Source: Candidatus Krumholzibacteriota bacterium | Lineage (GTDB): Bacteria; Krumholzibacteriota; Krumholzibacteriia; LZORAL124-64-63 | Assembly (NCBI GenBank): GCA_024275485.1 | Contig: JAJRZA010000065.1 | Span: 1-64,000, forward strand | Direction of reading: 5' to 3' | Length of the DNA: 64,000 nucleotides | Shown: piece after piece, positions 46,992-55,571 of the stretch | Layout of the letters: every line of letters starts with the position of its first letter | Numbering within the stretch: the stretch's first letter is position 1 | Notes under the pieces: generated by a model | Databases searched by the model: none | What the model was told of the DNA's origin: nothing | The model's input: only the letters and a program-made list of their open reading frames with translations | Translations under genes and position numbers: made by a program

Positions 46992-48685
46992 TGATTTTGA
47001 AGCTTTTCGGAAATAAGGCTCTCAGCAGCGGACTCCTTGTTCTCCTGGTGACCATGGTCTGGTTCGGCGCTTCCGAGGCCGAGGCTTCCTGGAAATCCGT
47101 CCGGCCCGACAGTACCGTTGAGCGGGTACGTCTGGTGGTCGTCTCGGAGCAGGAAGAAGATCGCACGTTGCGGGGAATCTGGACCGTTCTGGAACCAGGG
47201 CAGAATATAACTTTTGCCCTGACCGGAGATGGTCGCATTCGGCTGGAGACCAGGTCCGTCTACCGGAATCCTGATGATGAGGACTATTACCGGTTGAAAG
47301 TGGCCCTGGCCGATACCGTGCGCAAGTTGAAAAGGCGTTCAGTTTGGGAACACAACGTTCATTTCCAGCGGGGTGAGGGACAGTCCAACCCGGGCGAAGT
47401 AAGAACCATCGTTGGTGTGGGGGAACTTGATCAGCTGAGTCTGGACTGGCAGGCAAGCACCGGGAACCTGGTGGTGGAGAACCAGGCCAGGAACAAGCGG
47501 GTGATCCTATGTCGCGTATTGCTGGGCACCGGTGTGAGCAAGGTCGGGCGGAAGAAAGCGGAGAAACGGGGCAAGACCCTGGATCAGTCCCTGGGAATCG
47601 AAGCCCTGGTTCCTGGCGTGGGTTGGGACAGCAACGCCCTCCTGACAGCCAAAGACGACTCCACCGCCGACCCAGAGGCGGAATGGTTCCTGCCGGTTTC
47701 GATCAAGGCCCACTTCGACAAGGACATCAATACCCGGACCTCCTTTCAGGGCAAGTATTCCTTCTCGGGGGCTTTCTACCAGAACCCCGTCCTGGATACA
47801 AGAAAACACCGCCTCAAACTGGGTGGTGAGACCCGCATCGGCTCCCAGCGAGCCCGTGGGGGAGTTGATCTGTTTTATGGTTATCGGTTCACCCACAAGA
47901 ACGATACCTACAACGGCCGCAATGATCGCGAGGAGTTCGAGACCATCGACCGCTTGACCGGCCTGCCGATTCCCTTGGGCAACCGTTTTGACTACAACGA
48001 GCATCGACTGGAGGGCGGCCTGCGAAAGAAACTGGGCCGCCAGGTGGAGACGACCTTTTCGATGTTCGGACTGGTCAAGGACTATATCCAGGATTTTTCG
48101 GAATATCCGGACATCTACTCCCTGGACCAGGACCATCTGGAGATGGAACTGGAAATTACCTGGCGAATTTTGAACAATACCAAACTTACCGGCCGCTTCA
48201 CCTATCTGGCCAAGGATTACGACGAGAAATTCTCTCGTGCCACCGATGGGACCGAAGTGACCGATACCCCGACTTCCCTTCGAAATTCCAACTTCGTACT
48301 GGTGGCCGAATACGGGCGGGGCCCTGGCCTGCGGGCTCATGCCGATCTGAAGGTATTCCAGAGTAAAGACCAGTATGCGGGTTATTGGGACTATGCCGGC
48401 TTGGCCGTCGAAGGCGGTCTCGGCTGGCGGTGGGAAACCGGGCACAAGTTGAGCGCCAGCGTACGGCGCTCGCATAAGGACTACGACAACGCCCGTCTGA
48501 GCTACGACCCAGCAGGTGATTTGCGAGTCAAGGAAGTCCTGAATGTAAGGATTGGCGGGGACTATATTCTCTCCGGGAACTGGGAAGTGTTTTTCCAATA
48601 CCACTTCAAGAACGCCGACAATAACAATACCAGTTTTGCCTATTTGCGGACGGTAATCGTAGCGGGGCTGAATTTTCGGCATTGA
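46988..48685 (+). CDS. Outer-membrane beta-barrel protein of the ATP-grasp operon
   Basis: 565 residues: a signal peptide (L-L-V-L-L-V-T-M-V-W-F-G-A-S-E-A), a periplasmic beta domain (about 35-190) and a C-terminal region of alternating amphipathic strands (about 200-565) ending in V-I-V-A-G-L-N-F, as in outer-membrane barrels. No sequence family was recognised. The four-base overlap with the ATP-grasp-TPR gene implies stoichiometric production. A TPR scaffold plus barrel is the arrangement used by polymer exporters such as PgaA, BcsC and AlgK/AlgE, so an export role is suggested by analogy only. Confidence 0.75.
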   Translation: MMILKLFGNKALSSGLLVLLVTMVWFGASEAEASWKSVRPDSTVERVRLVVVSEQEEDRTLRGIWTVLEPGQNITFALTGDGRIRLETRSVYRNPDDEDYYRLKVALADTVRKLKRRSVWEHNVHFQRGEGQSNPGEVRTIVGVGELDQLSLDWQASTGNLVVENQARNKRVILCRVLLGTGVSKVGRKKAEKRGKTLDQSLGIEALVPGVGWDSNALLTAKDDSTADPEAEWFLPVSIKAHFDKDINTRTSFQGKYSFSGAFYQNPVLDTRKHRLKLGGETRIGSQRARGGVDLFYGYRFTHKNDTYNGRNDREEFETIDRLTGLPIPLGNRFDYNEHRLEGGLRKKLGRQVETTFSMFGLVKDYIQDFSEYPDIYSLDQDHLEMELEITWRILNNTKLTGRFTYLAKDYDEKFSRATDGTEVTDTPTSLRNSNFVLVAEYGRGPGLRAHADLKVFQSKDQYAGYWDYAGLAVEGGLGWRWETGHKLSASVRRSHKDYDNARLSYDPAGDLRVKEVLNVRIGGDYILSGNWEVFFQYHFKNADNNNTSFAYLRTVIVAGLNFRH

Positions 48686-48689
48686 GTAA

Positions 48690-48866
48690 TACCAGGACGG
48701 GCTATCCATTGATGGTTGCGTCTGGAACCCTTCGGTCTTTTCCAGGAACCGCGACCACTTCACGGTCGATGGAACACTGATTGAGGCTAGCGTCTCGTTG
48801 ATCTGGGGCTTGAGAAGGCGGGTTGGATCTTTAAGCTCTCTGCCGCAACTTGTAATATCGAAATGA
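48690..48866 (+). mobile_element. IS5-family transposase remnant
   Basis: A frame running to TGA 48866 contains two joined pieces typical of IS5-group transposases: G-L-S-I-D-G-C-V-W-N-P-S-V-F-S-R-N-R-D, then H-F-T-V-D-G-T-L-I-E-A, whose aspartate belongs to the DDE site. About 50 residues between them in intact enzymes are deleted, and both ends are missing. No terminal inverted repeats were found. It is inactive. The rest of 48867-49000 shows no gene. Confidence 0.7.
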
Positions 48867-49003
48867 TGCGGAGATTAATGGCAGAAACCGTCTGACGGCG
48901 GTTGTGAGAGGCGATTTCACCCCCAGCAGGATTCGAGATTGGTGCCTTGAGGCTGGTAATTTCCTCGGTCCTACCAGCGGAATAACCAAAATTCCGATTT
49001 ATC

Positions 49004-49032
49004 TTGTAAAATTTTTTAATTTATGGTATGTA
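49004..49032 (+). promoter_or_regulatory. Candidate promoter for the small secreted protein
   Basis: TTGTAA (49004-49009), 17 bases, then TATGTA (49027-49032) preceded by TGG, an extended -10-like context in an A/T-rich stretch about 55 bases before the start codon. Matches are partial. Confidence 0.4.
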
Positions 49033-49084
49033 TTTAGTGTGGGAACTTTATATAGCATTCAAATTGCAATTCGGAGGGAACACC

Positions 49085-49690
49085 ATGCTTTCAAGGTTAA
49101 TGGTACTTTTGTTGATTGTCGGCCTGTTGGTCGCTGCCGCTCCCATTCTTGCTCAATCGGTTACCTACTGCGATGAGTTTCTCGGGCCATTCGGTGATTT
49201 CAACCTGACCATTCCGCGTTATGATGTTGATGATTATTCCCTGCTTGATGCGGAAGTCCTGTTGACGGTTTCCTATGCTGGTACTTTTGTGGGTGAAAAC
49301 GTCGATCCGGATCTCACCTGCAGTTTCGGTTTCAGCATGGACTCTGCCCTTGAGACCTCCAGCCTGACGGATGAGGCCATGGTCGCTACCAGCTTTGTTG
49401 AACTTTCCGGTGACATTCCGGTGGGAGAAGGCGTCAACCTGCCCTTCGACGGGGTTTTCTGGAATGGCGCTACCGTTGAATGGACCAATCTTCTCGATTT
49501 CCACGCTGATCAGGATTTGGTTTTTATGGTTCCATCCTCTATGATGGGATTTGTGGTTCAGATGTTCGGTGAGGGTGTCTTCAGCTGGACCTTGAATCTG
49601 AATGCCCAGGTTTGTGTGACCTATACCTTCGATATTGCTGTGCCGGTGGAAAGTATCACTTTTGATTCCATCAAGGCGACATATCGCTAG
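49085..49690 (+). CDS. Small secreted protein, possible choice-of-anchor E-like domain
   Basis: 201 residues: a signal peptide (L-M-V-L-L-L-I-V-G-L-L-V-A-A-A-P-I-L-A-Q) then an all-beta domain beginning near F-N-L-T-I-P-R-Y-D and D-A-E-V-L-L-T-V. This recalls the choice-of-anchor E domains that carry a C-terminal anchor, but no anchor motif is seen here. The ATG follows GGAGGGAACACC. It forms a monocistronic unit between a candidate promoter and a strong terminator. Function unknown. Confidence 0.65.
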   Translation: MLSRLMVLLLIVGLLVAAAPILAQSVTYCDEFLGPFGDFNLTIPRYDVDDYSLLDAEVLLTVSYAGTFVGENVDPDLTCSFGFSMDSALETSSLTDEAMVATSFVELSGDIPVGEGVNLPFDGVFWNGATVEWTNLLDFHADQDLVFMVPSSMMGFVVQMFGEGVFSWTLNLNAQVCVTYTFDIAVPVESITFDSIKATYR

Positions 49691-49718
49691 CAGGCTGTTG
49701 ATAAACTCATGGCCCGAT

Positions 49719-49750
49719 AAAACTCCCTGCCTGCGCGGGGAGTTTTTTTT
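49719..49750. terminator. Strong, probably bidirectional terminator
   Basis: AAACTCCC pairs with GGGAGTTT and is followed on the plus strand by eight T residues. On the minus strand GGGAGTTTTATC follows the same stem, so it may also end the rqcH transcript 49 bases away. Confidence 0.8.
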
Positions 49751-49798
49751 CCAAATTGTCGATTTCAAGCCTCTTTCCCAGGGCCGGTGCCAAGCAAT

Positions 49799-51277
49799 TC
49801 AAACAGGATGCACACCCGGCGCAACACCGGGTTCGACAAAGAGATTTTTTTCCTGCAAACAAACAGCCAATCCCGGTGGTGCCTTGCGCGGCTTGCGCAC
49901 GAAGCGTTTCTCCGTGAAAATGACGGGCACCAGTGCCGAATGTTTGGCTTTGCTGTGCAGGGCGGCCAAGGCGGCAGCCTTCTCGATTACGGTTTTGGGA
50001 ACCTGCTCAGGGTGCCCGGTTGTGCGCAAAACCACATGACTGCCGGCCACCCCCTGGGCATGCAGCCAGATATCCTTGCCGTGGCTGGCCCGATGGGTCA
50101 GCTGATCGTTCTCCTTGTTGTTGCGACCAATCCAGACTTCCCATTTTTCGTCTATCAGGTAGCGTCGGAAGGGACGCACTGGTTCGTCCGGACCATGGGC
50201 GCGTTTTCCGGCAGTGCGTTTGCTGATGGTGTGTTTACCTATGGAGCTTTTGGCCACCGGCAGCAACTGGCTGTGATCGCTGGTCCACTGGTGCAGGGCG
50301 CCGAGTTTTTCTTCGTCATCATTCACCAGTTCGATGCTGTCCAGGCCCGCCTGGGCCGCCTGATGGCGAATCTGCAATTTTTCACTGCGCGCGAGATTCT
50401 TGGCGATGATGTCATGGCCTTTGTCGGCCTTTCGCGCCCTGCGGAACCATCCTTCCATGTTCACGGCCGGAGGCAGGGCCGGATCCAGGGGAATGGAAAT
50501 CGGCGAGCCGTCCTGCAGATCATGAATGTCGGCCGATTCCTGCCCTTGCTTCAAATGGTGCAGATTGGCAGCCAGGGCTTCGGCCCAGCGGCGGTACTGT
50601 TCGCCTTTGTGGGCTGTCTCAAGATCGCGGCGCAGGTTGATCACCAGGCGGTCCGTGGTGGTGGCGACTCTTTTTAGAGTGGCCTGCTGCTGGGTGAATA
50701 GGTCCTGGGCCAGACGATGTTTGAACGAGGTAAGCATTTGCGCAAAGAGTTCATCGGCCCATGATTCCGGGTTTCCGGTATCTCCGGAGTTCCAGGTATC
50801 CACTGGTGGAATCTCCGCGACTCGAGGATGGGGAATCTTGTGCCGGGCCCAAAGCAAGCGGCCCTTTCGGTCCAGCAGGGTGGTGTTGCCGCGCTGGCCG
50901 AACATCTGATGCAAAAGGTATAGTGGCTGTTTATCGGTGGTCAAAAAGTGAAAGGCAACCACCCGGTCACTTGGCAAAACACCCAGGTCCACCAGGCGAC
51001 TTCGGGTCAGCTGTTGCCCCAGAAGGTGACCTTTGGCCACTGGCAAAGCCTGTTTCACCGCTTCGGACCAGGTGCCCTCGGTGGCAAACATGTAGTTGCA
51101 GCCTGGCCTAGAAGATAGTACCAACCCCGGCCGCTCATCCCCAACGAGGTGCAGACGCAACCAATCCGGTCCCACGGCCACCCGAAAGATTTCCTGGTTG
51201 CGCCACTTTTGCCGAAGGCGAGCGCCCAGGTCTTGCAAAACCTGCAAATCGGTCCAGGGCGCAGGCGGTTTAGCCAT
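49799..51277 (-). CDS. rqcH: NFACT-family protein RqcH (ribosome quality control)
   Basis: A 492-residue NFACT protein: an N-terminal NFACT-N domain with a P-S-D-R-V-V segment containing the conserved Asp-Arg pair, a coiled-coil middle, and a C-terminal NFACT-R domain with G-K-D-I-W-L-H-A-Q-G-V-A-G-S-H-V-V-L-R. In B. subtilis RqcH adds C-terminal alanine tails to chains stalled on large subunits. ATG 51277 overlaps the stop of the upstream gene by one base. It lacks the extra C-terminal regions of eukaryotic NEMF. Confidence 0.85.
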   Translation of the reverse strand: MAKPPAPWTDLQVLQDLGARLRQKWRNQEIFRVAVGPDWLRLHLVGDERPGLVLSSRPGCNYMFATEGTWSEAVKQALPVAKGHLLGQQLTRSRLVDLGVLPSDRVVAFHFLTTDKQPLYLLHQMFGQRGNTTLLDRKGRLLWARHKIPHPRVAEIPPVDTWNSGDTGNPESWADELFAQMLTSFKHRLAQDLFTQQQATLKRVATTTDRLVINLRRDLETAHKGEQYRRWAEALAANLHHLKQGQESADIHDLQDGSPISIPLDPALPPAVNMEGWFRRARKADKGHDIIAKNLARSEKLQIRHQAAQAGLDSIELVNDDEEKLGALHQWTSDHSQLLPVAKSSIGKHTISKRTAGKRAHGPDEPVRPFRRYLIDEKWEVWIGRNNKENDQLTHRASHGKDIWLHAQGVAGSHVVLRTTGHPEQVPKTVIEKAAALAALHSKAKHSALVPVIFTEKRFVRKPRKAPPGLAVCLQEKNLFVEPGVAPGVHPV

Positions 51278-51735
51278 CAAAAGAAGGTGTAGCCGAAGGT
51301 GATTTTAAAGCCGGGACTGTCCAGAACGCCCAGGCGGATTTCACCCATGATTTCGTGTTGGTTGTCCTGCTTGTTGGTGAATCCAGCCAGGACACTGAAA
51401 CCCAGGTCGAGGTCGCCGTCTCTCAAATCGCTGTCCAGATAATTCAAGGAGAGGCTGCCACCACCATAAAAACCCCAAGGGTCGGTGGTCAGTTCGGTGA
51501 ACTGGTAAGCCAGGTCGCCGTTCAGGGTGATGACGGTGGAGGCGTCGCCGAAGCCCATCTCCAGGTTGGGGGTCATCTCCACGTTGGGGAAGAGTTCGCC
51601 CAGCTTGGCGTGGACACCGAAGTGCATTTGATTGATGCGGTCCCAGCTGGTGTAGCCCACGCGCGGGCCCAGGTCAAGGGCCAGAGCGGTGGTGGCGGTC
51701 AACAGGATCAGGAGTGTGGTTGTGGCGCGAAGCAT
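51277..51735 (-). CDS. Small outer-membrane beta-barrel protein
   Basis: 152 residues: a signal peptide (L-L-I-L-L-T-A-T-T-A-L-A) and about eight alternating amphipathic strands ending with K-I-T-F-G-Y-T-F-F, a typical aromatic outer-membrane end. Size fits an OmpW/OmpX-like barrel. It is coupled to rqcH by a TGATG overlap though no functional link is known. Confidence 0.7.
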   Translation of the reverse strand: MLRATTTLLILLTATTALALDLGPRVGYTSWDRINQMHFGVHAKLGELFPNVEMTPNLEMGFGDASTVITLNGDLAYQFTELTTDPWGFYGGGSLSLNYLDSDLRDGDLDLGFSVLAGFTNKQDNQHEIMGEIRLGVLDSPGFKITFGYTFF

Positions 51736-51881
51736 AGGGGGCCTTTCTGCTGGTTGGGCTGCCGGGGAATCTGCTGGGTCACATGGTAAGCTGAACGATC
51801 CTTTGACTCAACTCAATTCAAGGGGAAAACCGAGGGTGCAGCGCAATGCCAGGAAAAGCCAGTTGTGCCGATCCCCATCGC

Positions 51882-53492
51882 TCACAATAGTTTTCGAATT
51901 TCCGCCGCCACCCTGTACCCGACTTCCATCTCCTCATCGATAACAGCGCAGGCCCCGGCCTCTTCCAGGTCAGCGCGGAATCGATGGAAACGAGCGCGGA
52001 CGACGATCTTCAAGTCTGGAGCTAGGGCGTGGATCTGTTCAGTGATCCGCCTGGCTGTGGCGGGGTCGGGGATGGTCACAGCCACAGCCTTGACCGAATC
52101 GATCTGAGCGTGCTTGAGCACCTGCAGGCTGGTTGCGTCGCCGACAACCATCGGAATGCCCAGGGCCTGTGCATCGGCTATCGAACTTGCATTGAGTTCA
52201 ATGGCAATCAGTGCACGGCCATCCTTTGTCAACTCTTCAGCGACACGTCTGCCTGCCGGCCCGTAGCCGATGATTGCGATGCGATCCTCATGGATTTCAG
52301 GTTCCGCTGCCCTGCCGGCGGGGACTGATCTGCGATCCAATATTCGACAGATGCGGGGGGCGAAAGCGACCAGGTAAGGAGTTGCGAAAAGCGATATAAC
52401 GGTTGCGGCGATGATCAGCTCGAAGATTCCTTCGCCAATCATGTTATGCTGACGCGACTGACCGGCCAGGACGAATGAAAACTCACCCACCTGAGCCAGG
52501 CAGATACCGGTGGCCAGAGACTGCCCGAGGGAAAAACGGAATAGGCGAACCACGCCGGTGATCAGGATCATCTTGCCGAAGATGATCACCGCGACCAGAC
52601 CCGTCACCTGGGACCAATGTTCAAGGGCCCAGGCAGGGTTGGTCATCATCCCGATCGAGGAGAAGAAGAGGGTGACGAACAGCGTCTTGAGAGGTGCCAC
52701 ATCGGCGTGAATCTGGGTGGCGAACGGGGACTCGGCCAACATCATGCCGGCCAGGAACGCACCCAGGACGGGGGACAGTCCCAGGGCATGGGCACCCCAG
52801 GCGCTCCCGATGGCCGCCACCATGACCAGCAACACAGGGGTCTCGCGATCTGCAGTGACCCTGGTGCCCAGCAGCAAGGGGGCCAATCGCGTCAATGCGT
52901 ACAGTGCGATCGTCAACAGAACGACCATTCCCATGGCGCGGATCAAAGCCCAGACCACATCTATCGGTGAGCCCTTGCCGGCAAGAATCGTCACGGTCAA
53001 AATTAAGGGGACCAAGGCAATGTCCTGAAGCAGCAGGATGCCCAGGGCATTGCGGCCGTGCACACTGTCAATCTCGGATCTTTGCACCAGCAGCCGGATC
53101 ACCACCGCAGTACTGCTGAGTGCAATGATTGCCCCGATCGCGAAGGCTGCGTGCAGGTCAAGTCCGAACAGGGTGCCGACGTACAACCCGAGGCCGGTTG
53201 TCAGCACGACCTGCAGCGTGCCGCCGCCAAGGGCGATGGCGCCGATGCTGCGCAACTTGCTGCGAGAAAATTCCAGTCCGATCACAAACAGCAACAAGGC
53301 CACACCAAGTTCGGCGATGCCGGTGACTGCTTTGTGGTTGGGTATGAGGTTCAGGGCGTTTGGTCCGAGCAATGTTCCGGCGAGCAGGTAGCCGAGAATA
53401 GCGTTCTGCTTCAGGCGTTCAAGCAGGGCGCCCAGAAGCATGGCGGCTGCCAACAAGATCAGCACGTCAAGCAATGCGGTCCATAGGTTCAT
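51882..53492 (-). CDS. CPA2-type cation:proton antiporter with RCK_N domain (KefB-like)
   Basis: 536 residues: twelve or so membrane helices in the first 385 residues with the family's L-L-F-V-I-G-L-E and Q-D-I-A-L-V-P segments, then a cytosolic TrkA-N (RCK) domain with the Rossmann motif I-I-G-Y-G-P-A-G. Such proteins exchange K+ or Na+ for protons under control of NAD(H) or glutathione adducts. ATG 53492 has GGGAG eight bases upstream; GTG 53501 is the alternative. No glutathione-binding ancillary protein (KefF/G) is nearby. It is a single-gene unit. Confidence 0.88.
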   Translation of the reverse strand: MNLWTALLDVLILLAAAMLLGALLERLKQNAILGYLLAGTLLGPNALNLIPNHKAVTGIAELGVALLLFVIGLEFSRSKLRSIGAIALGGGTLQVVLTTGLGLYVGTLFGLDLHAAFAIGAIIALSSTAVVIRLLVQRSEIDSVHGRNALGILLLQDIALVPLILTVTILAGKGSPIDVVWALIRAMGMVVLLTIALYALTRLAPLLLGTRVTADRETPVLLVMVAAIGSAWGAHALGLSPVLGAFLAGMMLAESPFATQIHADVAPLKTLFVTLFFSSIGMMTNPAWALEHWSQVTGLVAVIIFGKMILITGVVRLFRFSLGQSLATGICLAQVGEFSFVLAGQSRQHNMIGEGIFELIIAATVISLFATPYLVAFAPRICRILDRRSVPAGRAAEPEIHEDRIAIIGYGPAGRRVAEELTKDGRALIAIELNASSIADAQALGIPMVVGDATSLQVLKHAQIDSVKAVAVTIPDPATARRITEQIHALAPDLKIVVRARFHRFRADLEEAGACAVIDEEMEVGYRVAAEIRKLL

Positions 53493-53715
53493 CGTCGTCA
53501 CTCCCGTGAAAGGATCGGCTCCTATGAAGGAACCAACTCCTTCAGGGGATATGCATCACATTGGCAGGGGGCCGTAGAATCGATCACCCATACCACCATA
53601 GCAAAGATGACGCCTCCATCCCAGTACAAGTATCCCGGTCCTCGTATCTCTTGCCTCTCAGCTCTTCCTGCCCTAAACTTCCCCCAACTTTAACATCTTC
53701 CACTGGAGGCTCCAT

Positions 53716-54597
53716 ATGCTGAGCATGACCGGTTTCGGCAACGGCGAAAAACAGGTTGGTCCCGTCACCGTGACGGTGGAATTGCGGTCGGTGAACCACC
53801 GGTTTCTGGACGTCGGCCTGAAACTGTACGGATCCCTGGCCGCGTATGAAATGGAAATTCGCCAATTCCTGAAGGAAAACGTATCGCGGGGGCGGGTGAC
53901 CGTTTCCGCTCAGATGGTCATGGACAAGGATGCTGCCACTGCGAGTCTGGACCCCGAGCGCCTGAGCCAGGCCCTTATCATGCTGAAGTCCGCAGCCAAG
54001 GGGATCTTGGATGCCACCGGTCAGGAGCAGCCCATCACCCTGGATCACCTGTTGGCGGTACCGGAGATTTTGCGCCCCCAGGAAATGGAAATTTCTCCTG
54101 AAGATGTGAAGTCCGTTCTCATGGGTGCTCTCAAGGATGCCCACGTTGGTCTAATGCTCACCAAGCAGAAAGAGGGCGCTGCGCTGGTCGCGGAGATGAA
54201 AACACGTCTGGATACACTGTCCACCAACCTGAAGGAGGTGGAAAAACGGGCTCCCGAGGCTGCAGCCCATATTCAGGCCAAGCTGGAGGAGCGTCTGGCC
54301 AAAATCCTGGACGAGCCTCTGGATCCGCAGCGCCAGGCGCAGGAAATCGCATTGCTGGCCGACAAAGCCAACATCAACGAAGAGACCGAGCGGTTGGGCA
54401 TCCACATTCAGCACTTCCACGCGGCTCTCAATGGTGGTGGCCAGGTGGCCAAGCGTTTGAATTTCCTCCTGCAGGAGATGCACCGCGAGGTGAACACCAT
54501 GGGCTCCAAGACCAACCTCATGGACATCACCCAATCAGTGATCACCATGAAGGACGAAGTGGAATCCATGCGCGAACAGATCATGAACCTGGAGTAG
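53716..54597 (+). CDS. yicC: YicC-family endoribonuclease
   Basis: 293 residues of the YicC/YloC family, an RNase recently linked to sRNA turnover. Family signatures: M-T-G-F-G-N-G-E at the N-terminus, S-V-N-H-R-F-L-D, and the C-terminal G-G-G-Q-V-A-K-R-L-N-F-L-L-Q-E-M-x-R-E with S-K-T-N. The ATG follows TGGAGGCTCCAT. It opens the yicC-gmk-rpoZ-coaBC cluster, a conserved arrangement. Metal-dependent catalysis is known for the family. Confidence 0.94.
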   Translation: MLSMTGFGNGEKQVGPVTVTVELRSVNHRFLDVGLKLYGSLAAYEMEIRQFLKENVSRGRVTVSAQMVMDKDAATASLDPERLSQALIMLKSAAKGILDATGQEQPITLDHLLAVPEILRPQEMEISPEDVKSVLMGALKDAHVGLMLTKQKEGAALVAEMKTRLDTLSTNLKEVEKRAPEAAAHIQAKLEERLAKILDEPLDPQRQAQEIALLADKANINEETERLGIHIQHFHAALNGGGQVAKRLNFLLQEMHREVNTMGSKTNLMDITQSVITMKDEVESMREQIMNLE

Positions 54598-54608
54598 GTG
54601 ATGCCAAG

Positions 54609-55193
54609 ATGATTGTCCTGATCACCGGTCCGTCGGGCGCCGGCAAAAGCACTTTTGTTCACAAGCTGATGGCCGACGACGACCGTCTGGCCTTCTCCAT
54701 TTCCACCACCACGCGACCCATTCGCGAGGGTGAAGTGGACGGGCGGGATTACGATTTTGTGGATGACGAGACTTTTGACCAGCTGGTTGAAGAGGACGCC
54801 TTTGTCGAGTGGGCCCACGTTCACGACAACCGTTACGGGACAAGGCGCAGCCGTCTGGACGAGATGGTTGCCGCCGGGAAGATTCCCATTTTGGATATTG
54901 ATGTGCAGGGTGGGGTCAAGGTTATCGATATGCATGGCCCGGAGCTGGTTTCCGTGTTTCTATTCCCTCCTTCCTGGGATGAGTTGGAGCTGCGACTGCG
55001 CAGTCGGGCCACCGACACTGATGAGGTTATCGCCACCCGGCTGAAGAATGCCCGCCTGGAGGTCGGTTTTGCCGGTCGATATACCTATTGGCTTGTGAAT
55101 GACGATTTGGACCAGGCGGTGCGGCGTATGGCTGCCATCATTCTGGCTGAGAGCTGCCGGAGTGGGGCTTTTCAGACCAGTCCCTTGGAATAA
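54609..55193 (+). CDS. gmk: Guanylate kinase
   Basis: 194 residues; phosphorylates GMP to GDP. P-loop G-P-S-G-A-G-K-S-T at the start, the GMP-binding region S-T-T-T-R-P-x-R-x-G-E and D-Y-x-F, and I-L-D-I-D-V-Q-G-G for the base of the active site. The ATG is about nine bases after AGGTG, 11 bases past yicC. It ends before a promoter-like element for rpoZ. Confidence 0.95.
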   Translation: MIVLITGPSGAGKSTFVHKLMADDDRLAFSISTTTRPIREGEVDGRDYDFVDDETFDQLVEEDAFVEWAHVHDNRYGTRRSRLDEMVAAGKIPILDIDVQGGVKVIDMHGPELVSVFLFPPSWDELELRLRSRATDTDEVIATRLKNARLEVGFAGRYTYWLVNDDLDQAVRRMAAIILAESCRSGAFQTSPLE

Positions 55194-55233
55194 AAGGGTG
55201 GCGGAAAACATCCTGGGCGAACACTCATATTCC

Positions 55234-55261
55234 TTGCAATCTTAAGGTTTTGGTTTATTGT
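55234..55261 (+). promoter_or_regulatory. Candidate promoter for rpoZ-coaBC
   Basis: TTGCAA (55234-55239), 16 bases, TATTGT (55256-55261). Transcription near 55268 would favour ATG 55323 as the rpoZ start over the upstream ATG at 55269. Confidence 0.4.
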
Positions 55262-55322
55262 TCTTTGGTTGCACCAACGCAATTGGTGGGTGCGTGTATC
55301 AATAACCGCAGAGGAAGGCCGC

Positions 55323-55568
55323 ATGACTTATATTCCGCGTAATAAAGTTGTCGATTTGATTCCCAACAAATTCAAGGCCATCAAGATTGCCGCCCTCGAG
55401 GCTCGGCGCCTGAATGAGCGCGCCCGCATGTTTGAAGTGACCCTACCCGGAAAAATCACCACCCTGGCTGTGGAACGTCTGATCGACGGCAAAGTGGAGT
55501 GGTACGACCAGAAAGAGCGTGCCCGTGAAATCCGCGCCGCAAAAGAGGCGGAGCAGGAAGAGGGATAA
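55323..55568 (+). CDS. rpoZ: RNA polymerase omega subunit
   Basis: 81 residues. The V-V-D-L-I-P-N-K-F start and A-A-L-E-A-R-R-L-N-E helix match omega, which supports beta-prime folding and ppGpp binding. The ATG follows GAGGAAGGCCGC; an upstream in-frame ATG at 55269 would add 18 residues unlike the family. It sits three bases before coaBC, in the usual gmk-rpoZ-coaBC order. Confidence 0.88.
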   Translation: MTYIPRNKVVDLIPNKFKAIKIAALEARRLNERARMFEVTLPGKITTLAVERLIDGKVEWYDQKERAREIRAAKEAEQEEG

Positions 55569-55571
55569 ACC

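Noticed and set aside
49826-49840. GGGTTCGAC resembling a tRNA T-loop
   Set aside because: It is inside rqcH and has no cloverleaf around it.
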